From assembly GCA_009801015.1 (NCBI GenBank), contig VHZZ01008359.1:21004-44938 (forward strand): a DNA stretch of 23,935 bases, written 5' to 3'. Numbering within the stretch: position 1 is the stretch's first letter; each line of letters begins with the position of its first letter. The notes below the pieces were generated by a model. It did no database searches, had not been told where the DNA came from, and saw only the letters and a program-made list of their open reading frames with translations. Positions 1 to 10,085 of this stretch are shown here, piece after piece. The stretch is from Silene noctiflora (lineage: Eukaryota; Streptophyta; Magnoliopsida; Caryophyllales; Caryophyllaceae). The position numbers and the translations under genes are program-made.

Positions 1-51
1 TTAAATTAATAAGTTAATTTATAAATCAGTATATTCACATAGTGTATGTGA

Positions 52-1170
52 GTTCCCTTCATTTGTATCCTTAGCCACCAGACTCGAGGAGTCAAACTTG
101 AGTTCCGACTTTATAATGAGACTCACAGAATAACTCTTAATCACTTCGCGGAAATATTTGGTATCAAAGTTTCGACAACCGATCTTAACAAGCCGCCAGA
201 CCTCAACATTGCCCACCTTTGGAAGGCCATTTCCGGGAGGGATTTTTTCTCATTAAAACATTGCCATAATTTTGCCAGCCAATATCCCGTAATTAGGGTT
301 TGTGAAACGTTTATAGCCGGGACAATCCTTGGAAGAGTAGAACAACATATTTGCCCTCTACTTGACGTGACCTTCCTAGAATCGTACCTAAATATGCAAG
401 GGAGAAGAGATTTCAACTTCAACAAGACCCTTGAAATGATCACAAGGTTTAATGATTTCTCCAAGGGACACACACAAGCTAAACCTTTTGTGATGGGTGG
501 GCTCGTGACGATCCTTGCTAATAAGTTATGCCCCAACTTCAACCAAGATGGGCGATATGTAGCGCTTCAAGGACACACCTTGATTGATGAACAAGCCATC
601 TTCCAATTTCATAAGTGGTGCATTTATAATGATATGGGGAGTGTGGAATGACATACGAAGGGGTGTTCCCCTCTTGTGCTTACGGGTTGGAATATACCAC
701 ATATCAAGCTCCGATTGAGTAGATACTCACCAATACCGAGCTACCTTCTCCCGATTGAAATTTATGAGCATCCATACCAACAAGCGTAGGAAGAAGAGAG
801 GATACCTCATCACCAACCCCAACTACATCACCATGTGCCCAACATGGGTTACCCACCATATCAATAAGGTGCACAACCCAACTATGTCCCTATTCCCTCA
901 TATACAAACCCCCACAAACCCTACGTCCCACCATATCCAAATAGGACCCCCATCATGGAGACATTGGTAGGGATGATGAACCACGTTAATATCGGGGTGT
1001 ATGAGGAGCGGGTTGATAAATACTTGGCGCAATATTCCTTCTACTATCGCAACAATGGTATGTTGACCCTATAGGCCCTTTGCCCTCTTGGTCACAACCG
1101 GAACCAAGGAGGGGGATATGATGGGAACGACAACTATGATGAGGATGAGTTCGGAGGCTAGGAGCTCTCG
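52..1170 (+). pseudogene. Athila-type post-pol extra ORF remnant
   Basis: The best-preserved stretch, about 52-651, reads as a protein with phrases such as LNHFAEIFGIKVSTT, ARFNDFSKG-like TRFNDFSKG, and AKPFVMGGLVTILANKLCP. These recall the plant family annotated as ATHILA ORF-1, the extra ORF between integrase and the 3' LTR in this lineage. Downstream, to about 1170, the sequence codes in patches for a proline- and tyrosine-rich tail (PPYPNRTP) ending in an acidic, glycine-rich stretch, which fits the C-terminal part of such proteins. The role of this ORF is not settled; it has been called envelope-like, but I see no clear signal peptide or membrane segment here. Its place just upstream of the polypurine tract agrees with the identification. 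It is decayed. Confidence 0.6.
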
Positions 1171-1800
1171 GCATAGGACGGTTCACATTTGTATAATATT
1201 CCTTCCTCTCCATCTATATCTCATATATAGGTTGCATTGTATTATATCTTAGTTTAGCTTGCATTATAACATGCATCTCATTTACATTTGCACTTGCATT
1301 TAGTAGTACTCTTAGCTTATACATATAGGTTAGCTCATGTAGTTAGTATAGATGGTTCATATAGTTAGTTGAATTTAGTTTATACATCTTGCATTCATGC
1401 ATGGTCACTCATGACCAAACCTATTCCTTTCTGCACGTGCAATAGTGATTAATTCGGATTGGGGAGGTTTGATCATAAGCAACCTTAGCTAATTCAAATT
1501 AGCTTTCCGATTGATAGAAAACAGGCATCACTTTAGTTTAGAATACTCGCATCTTTTATAATATATGACATATAGTTGCATTTACTTAGAACATGCATTC
1601 ATTTCATTTTATGAATTTCATTTGCATTTATTTTTCCACATTCTCTTATTTAAAATACCAAAAATATGTTCGTAATTTTTCAAAATTCAAAAATACAAAA
1701 ACATGTTCTTTATTTTCAAATAAAACATATTCCAAAAATATAAAAATATGTCTTTCATTTTCAGTTCCTAGTCCCACTTTGTACATTGAGAACAATGTCC
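1171..1800 (+). other. 3' internal non-coding region of element A
   Basis: AT-rich stretch with no gene. From about 1396 it is homologous, inverted, to the 3' internal region of B (about 14030 down to 13790), sharing the CATGCATGG block and the following blocks. It contains low-complexity A/T runs around 1650-1760. A 6-bp hairpin, ACATTG-AGAA-CAATGT, lies at 1783-1798 just before the polypurine tract. Confidence 0.6.
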
Positions 1801-1816
1801 AAAATAAAGTGAGAGA
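1801..1816 (+). other. Polypurine tract of element A
   Basis: AAAATAAAGTGAGAGA directly precedes a TG that starts the homologous LTR block. The corresponding site in B reads AAAATAAGTGTGGGGA before TGGAAATTT. Plus-strand DNA synthesis is primed at such tracts. A G-rich run at 1993-2011 is an alternative but has no counterpart upstream of a TG in B. Confidence 0.5.
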
Positions 1817-2413
1817 TGAAAATTTATATTCCAAAACTTATAAAAATTTAAATTTTTTTTTGAAAAATTTCAAAAAATATGTTCTTTGGTGTGGATTTGC
1901 ATATTGCTGGTCATCACCTCATTCCTTTACCAAAAATCAAATGCCAAACATAAAAAATTGTAGCAAATGTGCTTAATATCAAATGCTAAAAAAGGAGGGG
2001 GGGTGGGGGGAATAACCCAAGCAAACTAAAATGTGAAACTCAATATCTTGAACCCTTTTGTCGATTGATGGTCCTATTTTTTGTTACATAGTGGAGAGGG
2101 GATGACCCTTCCTTTTTTTAGGCAAGAGGGGGAATTTCGCGATCCTCTAGTGTCTTCTAACACCATAAGGACCTCGCTCTTGACGAAAGCATTTATTAAT
2201 TGTGGACAAATGTATCCTACTTGGACACCATTTAGAGGTAATTTATTTCTATCCTTTTGGACCTAGTAGTTTGTAGAACTAGTATCTACGATGGAGTATG
2301 TGCGCTAAAATTGTTTCTCTTTTAGATGACTTCGCCACTTAGATGTGGAAAGTGGTTATTCTTTTTTAGATGCATCTTATTACTTGTTTGTGTTCTTAAT
2401 GCTGGATGCATTA

Positions 2414-2618
2414 TATAAAAGCTCGACCCGCCATCATCGTAACACAACCCCAATAAGATGAAATGTGTACCTTTGAGCATATTATTTGTCCTCACTTAAG
2501 TCCCAAAAGGACAAGGCTTTGTTATTAAGTTGTGGGTGAAATCCTTTATAAACATCTCATAAGCTTCTTATTTTCCCGATGTGGGACAAATTTCCTCTCA
2601 ATCTCTTGGGGTGTTACA
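2414..2618 (-). repeat. TRIM 3' LTR
   Basis: 205-bp terminal repeat, aligned without gaps to 2769-2973. It contains the CCGATGTGGGA block common in plant TRIM-like LTRs and ends GGGGTGTTACA on the plus strand. Confidence 0.85.
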
Positions 2619-2632
2619 AACTCCCCCACTTA
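2619..2632 (-). other. TRIM polypurine tract
   Basis: The minus strand reads TAAGTGGGGGAGTT immediately before the 3' LTR. A purine-rich tract at this place is the expected plus-strand primer and fixes the orientation of the element. Confidence 0.75.
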
Positions 2633-2751
2633 AAGAACACAACATCCTCGTTGTGGCTCAAAGATGACCACAGCCAAGCCCAGAATCCTCCTCCTCTAGG
2701 TGGGTGAACCGGGTACTCCTGACCACATGATCACTACCCCACGGTCGTAAG

Positions 2752-2766
2752 GTTGATCTTATGCCA
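2752..2766 (-). other. TRIM primer binding site (initiator Met tRNA type)
   Basis: Minus strand TGGCATAAGATCAAC, two bases after the end of the 5' LTR. It resembles TGGTATCAGAGC, complementary to the initiator methionine tRNA, with several substitutions. Confidence 0.65.
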
Positions 2767-2768
2767 TT

Positions 2769-2973
2769 TATAACAATCCGACCCAACACCTTCGTAACAC
2801 AACCCTAATAAGATGACATGTGTACCTTTTAGCGTATTATGTGTCCTCACTTAAGCCCCAAAAGGATAAGGCCGTGTTATTAAGTGGTGGGTGGAATCCT
2901 TTATAAACATCTCATAAGCTCTTTATTTTCCCGATGTGGGATAACTTTTCTCTCAATCTCTAGGGGTGTTACA
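2769..2973 (-). repeat. TRIM 5' LTR
   Basis: Second 205-bp terminal repeat, direct copy of 2414-2618 with about 25 differences. It starts TGTAACACC on the minus strand at 2973. Confidence 0.85.
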
Positions 2974-3556
2974 CATCGCCATTTTGGCAAGACCCCACAT
3001 GCCTTGCAAGAAGGAATCTTACCTCATAGTTGCCTTGTTGTGAGTTGAAGAGACGGAGTGAGACCCGCTAATTGTCTCATGTCGAATATGCTATTTAGGA
3101 TTAGTTTAAATAAAGGTCTTAGTTTTGGTAACCTCTTTACTCGGGACACGTAAAGGTTTGGTTTAGGGATATTTGATGTAGTTGTAAAAAGCGCACTTTA
3201 ACCCCTTAATGAACCTCTTTTCGCATGCTTATTTGTACTTATTAGGGTTATTTCGGCGTCGTTTAGCTTCCTATTTGATTTTATAGGAGATTTTTTGCCC
3301 ATTTGTAGGAAAGGAAGTAAAATGAGCAAAAATCAACAATTGGGAGCTAAACTGACGGTACTAATGACCAAGCATAAGGCGGAGACGAAAACCAAAGACT
3401 CGTAGCAAAGAAATAAGGCAAATAAAGGCCATTCCCACGACCTAGGGAGTCCCCATGGGTTTCTTAGCTCGGGCGAGCTCATGACCAAGTTTGGCGGCTC
3501 ATCAACGTTTTCGCCACCTCACTTATTCTCTAGGCCAAATATAACCTTGTATCTCA

Positions 3557-3564
3557 TATATATA
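3557..3564 (+). promoter_or_regulatory. Candidate TATA box of LTR A
   Basis: TATATATA about 970 bp before the LTR end. The palindrome GCTCGGGCGAGC (3467-3478) lies about 80-90 bp upstream, the same arrangement as in the other LTRs of the window. Confidence 0.45.
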
Positions 3565-4531
3565 CCCTAATTGTAATTATTTGAAGGGAGAGCCCTCTTA
3601 TAGGAGGTTAAGCTTAGATTAGGAGTAAATTAGTCTTAATATTTCCACGATTAATGTAATCTTTCCTTAATTAATCTTCAAGTAAATCTAGATTTAGCTT
3701 CGTTCTTGGATTTCTTTGGGTTTGTATTGAAGATTAGTAACAAGTCTTCATCCATATGCAAGATTTCCTTCCTTCTATTGTTCGATTTGTTGGTATTACT
3801 TCTCAATCTCCCATTTATTTGTTCATCTTTTTTCAAGTTTATTAATTTCTTGTCTCTTTCATTATGTTTAGTTTAGATTACATGTTTATTATTGTTTTCA
3901 CCCCTCTTAATATGATTAGTGGGTAGTAACCTTGCTAGGGTTAATGAGGGATTAGGGGAATTATTAGAGGGCAGATCCATGCTTAATGAGTTCTTTTGGT
4001 TGATTAAAATAGTTGTTATAGTTCTAGCTTGGTGCACTGTTATGTTTGATGAAATGCTTGATTGACAACCTTGCACGATTGTCTACCTTTTCAACACCTT
4101 TTACAAGACTGAAAGTCTTAGGAAATGTTAGACTATGCACTATGCTAGTAGGGAGACCGGGCGTACGCCAGAAGCTAACCCAACTCGACCTATGGACTGC
4201 AAGACCAAATGTTTCGGTCCTATGCTACTATGACGTTGAACAAATACTAGACTGATACCTTTGAACTTACCATTTGATCACCCCTATGACCCCATGATAA
4301 CCTAGTGTCCTTAATCATTTGTTTACATCTCTATTTTGTTGCTTGCTTTATTTTCACTAGTTTAGTTACTTGTAAAACCCCAAAATAATTGTGACATTGA
4401 CATATATTTGAATAGATATATTTAGAACCAAAAACACATCGTCCCGTGGATCGACCTCGACTTACCTACTTTCTAGTTGTTCGTTGAGTTTGTAAATATT
4501 GTTTGATAGGGTGTGACGACTTTACCCTACA

Positions 4532-5108
4532 CCAAAATGGCATCGTCGCCGGGGACGGTGTTTTGTGATTAAGTTCATGTTATTTATCTATTTTATTTGT
4601 GCTTTTTGTCTTGAGAAACTTTTTATCTCAAGACCTACTAACCTTTTTATTGTATATTTCTTGTTCAATATTTCTAACAATAATGATGTAAGGCTTCCTA
4701 CAAGAAGTCTAATGTCTTATCATAGTCATCAAACTTAGAAGATTGTGTGGCCCCTTTGTAAAATACATCATAAGTAAGTCCAACAACAATTTTGACACAA
4801 ATATGGAAAAACAAACTTGTTGCTCGATCGAGTGAGAGCTCTACTCGAATGAGTTAGGCTAATTTTGCCTATAGCTCGCTTAAAACATCTTAATTTGGCT
4901 TTTTTTTACTTCAAAATTTGCAACATATAATTTATGCACATGATCACATATCACGTTAGCTCATACACAATGTATCATATTCATCAAATCATATCACTAA
5001 GCATAATGTTAATTACAGTAAACTAGACATACCATGTGTTTTAGGAAGATTTCACGCAAGGGTGAAAGTCATGCCTGGAATGATTATGCAGGGTGATCTA
5101 TGCCTAAG
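4532..5108 (+). other. Internal region after the A primer site
   Basis: No gene recognised. The first 200 bp follow the primer site and are probably 5' internal sequence of A. At 4822-4833 (GCTCGATCGAGT) and 4843-4854 (ACTCGAATGAGT) lie two palindrome-family units 21 bp apart. The stretch ends at 5108, where the Tat 3' LTR begins; the last five bases, CTAAG, would be the target-site copy. Whether 4750-5108 truly belongs to A is unproven. Confidence 0.45.
4538..4555 (+). other. Primer binding site of element A (tRNA-Asp type)
   Basis: TGGCATCGTCGCCGGGGA matches the Athila-type site TGGCGCCGTTGCCGGGGA at 15 of 18 positions. It begins six bases after the LTR end at 4531. This marks the LTR on its left as standing in 5' position, although a polypurine tract also stands on the far side of that LTR. 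Confidence 0.8.
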
Positions 5109-5767
5109 TGTTGGCTGAACAGCTTGAATTGTTTAGGTGGAAAGAACGAAATAAATACAACATATGTAAAACACAAATAACACGAGGATTTATACATGGA
5201 AAAATCCTTAAATGGGAAAAAGAACCAAGGGCACCAAGCCAGGAGAGAGTTTCACTATGATTTTGGTATTTGTTTTCACTTGATTACAATGTAAATAATT
5301 GATAAGAGAGATGACAGAGTAGTGAGTATGTTGTATCCCTACTCATGCTCTTGATTCTCTCATTTATAATCTTCTAATCTCCAATGGACGATTTCCTTGT
5401 TACTTGCTAGCCGTTGCTTGTTTATAGGCCACGTTCCATTATGACCGTTGACTACTTCTTGTTTAACATGCTTCTTCAGGCTTATCTTTCTAGGTTTATT
5501 ATACGTGCTCCCTAGTTTATAGCGGTTGTGGACTCGGTCCTCCTAGAAAGTAGGAACCGTCCTTTTGCTTATTATTTCAACATGAGCCAAATCAATTTAA
5601 AGAATCCAAAGCTTCCTTTGTATACATAGTATCCTTGGTAGGCCTGTATTTCTTTCCCTCTCTTGGATAATTCTTGGGCGATGAGTAGTACACTGGTCGT
5701 AATACCCCTGTCAGGCATTACTAGGCTGCATATAGTCTAGTCAAGGCAGGATTTATCTTGTCTCAAC
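5109..5767 (-). repeat. 3' LTR of the Tat element
   Basis: On the minus strand it begins TGTTGAGACAAG at 5767, right after a purine tract, and ends AGCCAACA at 5109, giving TGTTG/CAACA termini and a length of 659 bp. A TATA-like TATAAATG lies at 5361-5368 on the minus strand. I see no phased palindrome array upstream of it, unlike the Athila and Tekay LTRs here. No second copy is in the window, so the low-coordinate end rests on the terminal bases only. Confidence 0.65.
5361..5368 (-). promoter_or_regulatory. Candidate TATA box of the Tat LTR
   Basis: TATAAATG on the minus strand, about 400 bp into the LTR, with AT-poor flanks. Assigned by motif and position only. Confidence 0.35.
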
Positions 5768-5784
5768 AATTGTCCCTTATCTCT
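5768..5784 (-). other. Polypurine tract of the Tat element
   Basis: The minus strand reads AAAGAGATAAGGGACAAT immediately before the TGTTGAGAC start of the LTR. Its core is AAGGGACAA, placed as expected for the plus-strand primer. Confidence 0.6.
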
Positions 5785-5999
5785 TTATTTCTGCTAGATT
5801 AGGCCAGGAATGAGGAGATAATCCCTTCAGGTCAGAATTTTATCATTCTAGATAATTCAAGAGTTTCATTGGGTTTGATATTCCAACGAATAAGATAGTA
5901 AATGTTGTTTGTTGCGTGAGAACCTAGGATAGAGTCATGCTTGCATTTATCCACTTGCAATAATAACCCTAATTTTTCAACCTCTTAAACATTCATTTA

Positions 6000-8320
6000 C
6001 TACCATCACCAATTTTGCCAATGATTCTTGCTTTGTTCTTCTCCCCTTCAACTTAACCTAGAAAATTCCAAACTTTTTCACCATAAAATAGTAAAAAAAT
6101 CAAAAATTGGGCCCAAGGAAGAGAGGTTCTGTCTCTAAGCCTACTGAAATCCCAAAAGCTTCTAAAGGAATCGACATGCTTGAAATCATCCCTGAGGAAG
6201 AAAGTGCTTGAAAATGATCCTCCTATTGAAATTTTGTCAATGTTGTATAAATATTTCAATTTTTCCCCTTTTTAAGCCTCTTTCTTCCTCTTTTCCTAAG
6301 GCGAATCTCTTGAAAGCTACATTTGATCATTTTCTGAAAGCGAGGGACATGATCTCCAAGGAAGCTGATGTTTAGAATCCTGAAAATAGCCCCATTAGGG
6401 CTAATTGGACTTGCCTTGGGTGGTTCTGTATATTCGAATGGGCCTTCAAGGCTGGGTGCAAGATTATTTTCTCTCCCTAATGATTGACTTTTTCCAAGCA
6501 ATCGGGGTGCCACCATTTCAGATTATGCCTATGTTATAGAAGTTAGTCCATTCCATAGAGAACTTGTGTGTCAAGAACAAATTATTCCTGACTCATGATG
6601 ACATCAAGAACTGGTGTCACTTGAAGAACCATGCCCCTGGAAGGTTCAATTTTAGGATCAGGGCAAGGATGGCTCCTTTGATCAACAATCTGGATTCAGG
6701 GGATGATAAAGGATGGATGAAGACTTTCATGCTCATCAAGACATCTTCCATTGACCCTGCTCTAACTTACCTTAACTATGATGCTTTTGAATATGATAAG
6801 TTAGACTCATCCTTTTCCTGCATGTTTTCACATAAATGGAAAAGTTTGTATAATATATGCTTACTTGTATTGATTTGTTGTAGTTGCCGATTGGCATTGT
6901 GATGCTGAGGCTGAGGGATCGGCTGATAGAATTGTTGCTTTTATGGCTCTGCCTGATGAGGAATGGACTTGTCTTGCTTGTCTTGTCCAGACGTCATTCC
7001 CTCAATTCATGAAGGAAAATATCGATACCTACAAGGCCTCCAAACCTCTCATGGGTTCAACACTTTCTTCTTCTAGTAGTAAGGACTTTATTCTCATCTG
7101 ACTTTGTAATTTTCTTTCTATATTGCTGATATTGGGTCTCGTCCTGTAGTTACTAGGTCTTCTGCCAGAATAGCCAGTTTTGGCTTTGCTAACCTAAAAG
7201 CAGGCATAACCAAGATTGTCGAGGAGAGGTCTCAGAGTGAGGATGCTACGTGCAGTAATAGTAGTGCACTGCTCCTAGTCCATGTACCATCAATCCAACC
7301 TTCTTTGACTCAACTTGATCTAGTTCAACCTATTCCATCTGAGGAAGGCCCCGTCTAGTAACGGAAAGAGGCAGGAATATGTTCTTGAGGTGATTCCTAC
7401 CGCTGCTGATGAGGACGTCAGGGAAATCAGAGCTAGAAACGGAGACCTCCATGCTGCTAAGAAGCAAATCCAAGCATACTCGTTTCAGGGTGATGATTAG
7501 TTGATTTCTTCCAATCCTGATGAGGCATCTGCTCACACTGTAGCGTCCTTATTTCATACCAGGGATGTTATCGCTGGGTTACTTTGCTTGGTTCGAGAGG
7601 TGGGCATCTTTTCTAGGTTCCTTGTTTTTCTATACCTCTTTATAATTGATCCCTGATGCCATATATTTATTGTTTTTTAGAATATTAATACTGGGATTTT
7701 TGGTGCCTACCAAGTGAAGTCTACCAATGCCAAGATCAACATCCTGTACTGGAAATGAAAATTATAAAGAAGAAGTTGGAGACCTGTAAAGCTGACCAAG
7801 TGGTTTCTAAGTCTAAGCTGGGGTTTATGTAGAATATTGTTAAGCCAGTTAGGCAGACTTGGCCAATGTTAAGGATGAGTTGGCTGCTATTAAGGCTGAA
7901 TTGTAGGCAGAGAAGTAAGATTTGTAGGAAATTATGCGCAAGAATAAGGATCTAATAGCCTAAAGGGACGAGGTTTAGGGTAGGTTTAAAGATGTTGCTG
8001 TATACTTCTTTGGCAAAGACAGTGTTGATGCTATGAAGGAACCTGTTGAAATCATATCAATCCGGGACTCTGAAAAGGGGTTGAGGGATTTGAAAACTAC
8101 TTATCCTGAGCTAAAAAAACTTGATGAAAATGAAGAAGTCGATTCCCCTCCTTCTCTGGACAAAGGCAAAGGTGTTCCGAGGAGTCTGAAGAGGATAAGG
8201 AGATGTTTGAAGAAGGGGTTGGTTCTGCCACTGTCTCCAAGGCAGGGTAGATATATACTTGTTTATCTGCTTTGGTTTGACCTATCTAGGGGAGATGTCC
8301 CTGGAAAGAGATTTGGTTTG
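6000..8320 (+). pseudogene. Antisense extra ORF region of the Tat element
   Basis: Coding-looking sequence on the plus strand, opposite to the element. It contains WTCLGWFCIFEWAFKAG and FFQAIGVPPFQIMP (about 6400-6530), HAPGRFNFRIRARMAP and DSGDDKGWMKTF (about 6620-6730), DEEWTCLACLVQTSFP (about 6955), a lysine- and glutamate-rich probable coiled coil (about 7700-7970), and a charged tail with KKLDENEEVDSPPSLDKGKG (about 8120-8170). This recalls the plant family annotated as 'putative gypsy type transposon' (Transposase_28), known as an antisense ORF of Tat elements. Its function is unknown. At least two intervals with GT...AG ends and pyrimidine-rich 3' parts look intron-like. The region is decayed, with several breaks. 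A captured host gene is the alternative. Confidence 0.55.
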
Positions 8321-8949
8321 GTTTTTTTTTGGCATGGTCAAGAGGGATGTCCTTGGTAAAACATTTGGTTTTGGCATGTTGAATATTCAACTTGAACCGG
8401 TGCTGCCCTAGGCAGTTTAAGTAAAAAATCCTTTCTGTTTTTATCTGGATGGGTTAATATTATGTATTATTTTTGTGGGAGGTGCTTTCCTGACTGGAGG
8501 GCTTATGGTCTTTGGCTTGACTGGAGGGCTTAGTGTGTGCCTATTTGTAGGAATTGTAACGAGTAGTCCAGATCTTTCACCATCTTCCTCGCTTTTTGGT
8601 AGTTCATTGGGTGCGACAAAACAGTGAGATCAACTTTGTTATGTTGGATTATAATTACAAAAAGCATAAACAAGTTTTCAGGATTATTCAAATAATATGA
8701 AGTTTTATAGGGAACAAAAGGGTTGATTTTTAGAGACTTTTAGACATTAAAAATGGGTAAGAAACAGGTAATCATATAAAATTAAGAAAATGACATTTTT
8801 ATTCATGGAATGACAGTTACGACCAAATAGAAACATGCCAGGCAAATAGTAATACTCAAATAATTCTAGGCTGACAGTTTTACCATGGATTGTTTAGGAT
8901 AAAAAATATAGCATAAAAATGGCTTAATCTATACATGAAATAAATCAGG
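8321..8949. other. Tat 3' region with short internal repeats
   Basis: No gene seen. TGACTGGAGGGCTTA occurs at 8491-8505 and again at 8518-8532, 27 bp apart. A looser repeat, RGATGTCCYTGG followed by ATTTGGTTT, starts at about 8294 and about 8346, 52 bp apart. Tat 3' untranslated regions are known to breed tandem repeats. Confidence 0.5.
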
Positions 8950-9990
8950 TGAGTGATATTCCGCATGATCGTGATATCATGTCACCTTCTCGAGTTTGTA
9001 GCCTGTTTTTTTGTCTTTTTTATTGGGAAAAAAGTTCCGTAAGACTAATTCCTCTTCTTTGAAGACTCTAATGTTCACATTCTTGCTGTAAATCCTGGTT
9101 ACAACCTGTTGGTAGGATGCTATCCTGATTTTGGCTGTATCTCTCAACTCTTATGTCAGGATGAAACTGTCTAGCATTAGGTTGACATTTTCTTCGATAG
9201 TGTTCAGGTTGCATCTAGACATTGGCACATGTATCTCTGCAGGGATAACTGCTTCACATCCATAGACCAGGGAGTATATAGTCTAACTAGTGGATTTTTT
9301 TGGTGTTGTCTTGTCTGCCTAGAGGACTAATGGGAGCTTTTCAGCCCATCTGCCTTTTCTTCTTTTTAATTTCTTATTCTGGCAACTAATTACCACTTTG
9401 TTACTTAAATCTGCGTGCCCATTGGGTTTGGATAGCCTGGTGTGAATATTACAAGATTTTTATTCCACCTTGCACAGAAGGCAATTGTCTTTTTTACCAT
9501 GATTTGTGTGCCATTGTCACACACTATTTCTGATGGAATCTCATATCGTCATATTATGTTTTTTTAATGAATGGTATGTCTTCCTTCTCTGTAACTTGCT
9601 TGAATGAGTCTACTTCTATCCATTTAGAGAAATAGTCAGTCATTGCTAACATGAATACTTTCTGTCTAGGTGTTTGAGGTAACTTTCCTACAATGTCCAT
9701 CCTCCATTTCATGAACAGTCAGGGTGTTGAAATTGAATGTAGCAACTCTGATGCATGGCTGATGGATGAATAGGGAATGTAACTGAAAGGCTTCACATTT
9801 TGAGCTGTAGCTTAGACAAACGACCCTCGGGGTTGGCCAAAAGTATCCTATTCTGAGAACTTTGTTTTCCAAGCTCCTTTCTCCTTTATAGTTGCCACAA
9901 TATCCATCTTGTATGTCCTGAATGACTTGTTCAACCTCATGTGGTTCCAGACATCTTAAGTAGGGTCCAACCTGAGAATTTTTAAACAAA
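8950..9990 (-). pseudogene. Tat integrase remnant
   Basis: Minus-strand integrase, which inserts the cDNA into the chromosome. The zinc-binding part is at about 9990-9800 (GPYLRCLEPHEVEQVIQD, GYCGNYKG, LRIGYFWPT, then a Cys-rich segment ending FIHQPC). The catalytic core is at about 9750-9290; its first strand reads MDIVGKLP and DYFSKWIEVDSF, and a later part has CDNGTQI and TPGYP. The C-terminal part fades at about 8950. These phrases match Tat-type integrases rather than the Athila or Tekay copies elsewhere in the window. It follows the additional RNase H directly, as expected. It is decayed with many breaks. Confidence 0.75.
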
Positions 9991-10085
9991 GTGTTATTGA
10001 TGATGGTATAAGTGGAAGCTTTAATCTTAAAGGCTCTTGCTTCATGACTGCCCTGAGGTAGTATGCCTCGTCGGGACGAATTATA

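Larger units (their letters stand above)
2414..2973 (-). mobile_element. TRIM (miniature LTR retrotransposon) nested in LTR A
   Basis: A 560-bp non-coding element with two 205-bp direct terminal repeats (2414-2618 and 2769-2973) around a 150-bp interior. On the minus strand the LTR starts TGTAACACCCC and ends TTATA. A decayed initiator-Met-type primer site follows the 5' LTR, and a purine tract ending GTGGGGGAG precedes the 3' LTR. Flanking 5-mers CATTA (2409-2413) and CATCG (2974-2978) look like a worn target duplication, and the empty site in the LTR of B aligns across it. By eye the two LTRs differ at about 25 of 205 positions (about 12%). That means roughly 5 million years at 1.3e-8 substitutions per site per year, or about 9 at 7e-9. 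All parts of the element are present. It encodes no protein, so it would have depended on other elements to move. Confidence 0.85.
1817..4531 (+). repeat. LTR of element A
   Basis: Long LTR starting TGAAAATTT after the polypurine tract and ending ACCCTACA six bases before the primer site. It is homologous in inverted orientation to the LTR of B along most of its length, for example 2121-2167 against 12636-12682, 2985-3220 against 12370-12160, and 4110-4206 against 11130-11033. Likely promoter: TATATATA at 3557-3564, with the palindrome GCTCGGGCGAGC at 3467-3478 upstream. A 560-bp TRIM lies at 2414-2973, leaving roughly 2.15 kb of LTR proper. The right end is well placed; the left end could instead be near 2000. 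Confidence 0.65.
1..5108 (+). mobile_element. Element A: Athila-like Ty3/gypsy fossil (partial)
   Basis: Plus-strand Athila-lineage remnant. Parts in order: post-pol extra ORF, AT-rich 3' internal stretch, polypurine tract, LTR of about 2.7 kb including a nested TRIM, primer binding site, and about 570 bp of internal sequence. Assignment rests on the tRNA-Asp-type primer site, the extra-ORF protein and LTR homology to inverted element B, whose pol is clearly Athila. The left end lies outside the window. The right side stops where the Tat LTR begins at 5109, so more of A may lie beyond the Tat insertion. The element is broken, with several breaks in its coding part. It looks old, since its LTR differs visibly from that of B throughout and carries a TRIM whose own LTRs have diverged by about 12%. 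Confidence 0.72.

Noticed and set aside
986-1213. Minus-strand ORF at the end of the extra ORF of A
   Set aside because: Shadow of the plus-strand proline- and glycine-rich tail; no family resemblance.
1993-2011. G-rich run as the polypurine tract of A
   Set aside because: The B counterpart near 12805 lacks a purine tract upstream of a TG; the site at 1801-1816 and 13771-13786 fits both elements. It remains a second choice.
4046-4255. Small ORF in LTR A
   Set aside because: It lies in LTR sequence conserved at DNA level with B, where the same frame does not stay open as a matching protein.
5160-5350. Copia-type LTR, suggested by the GAGGATTTATACATGG wording
   Set aside because: Similar wording occurs in LTRs of several plant lineages; the purine tract and TGTTG/CAACA ends fit the adjoining Tat element better.
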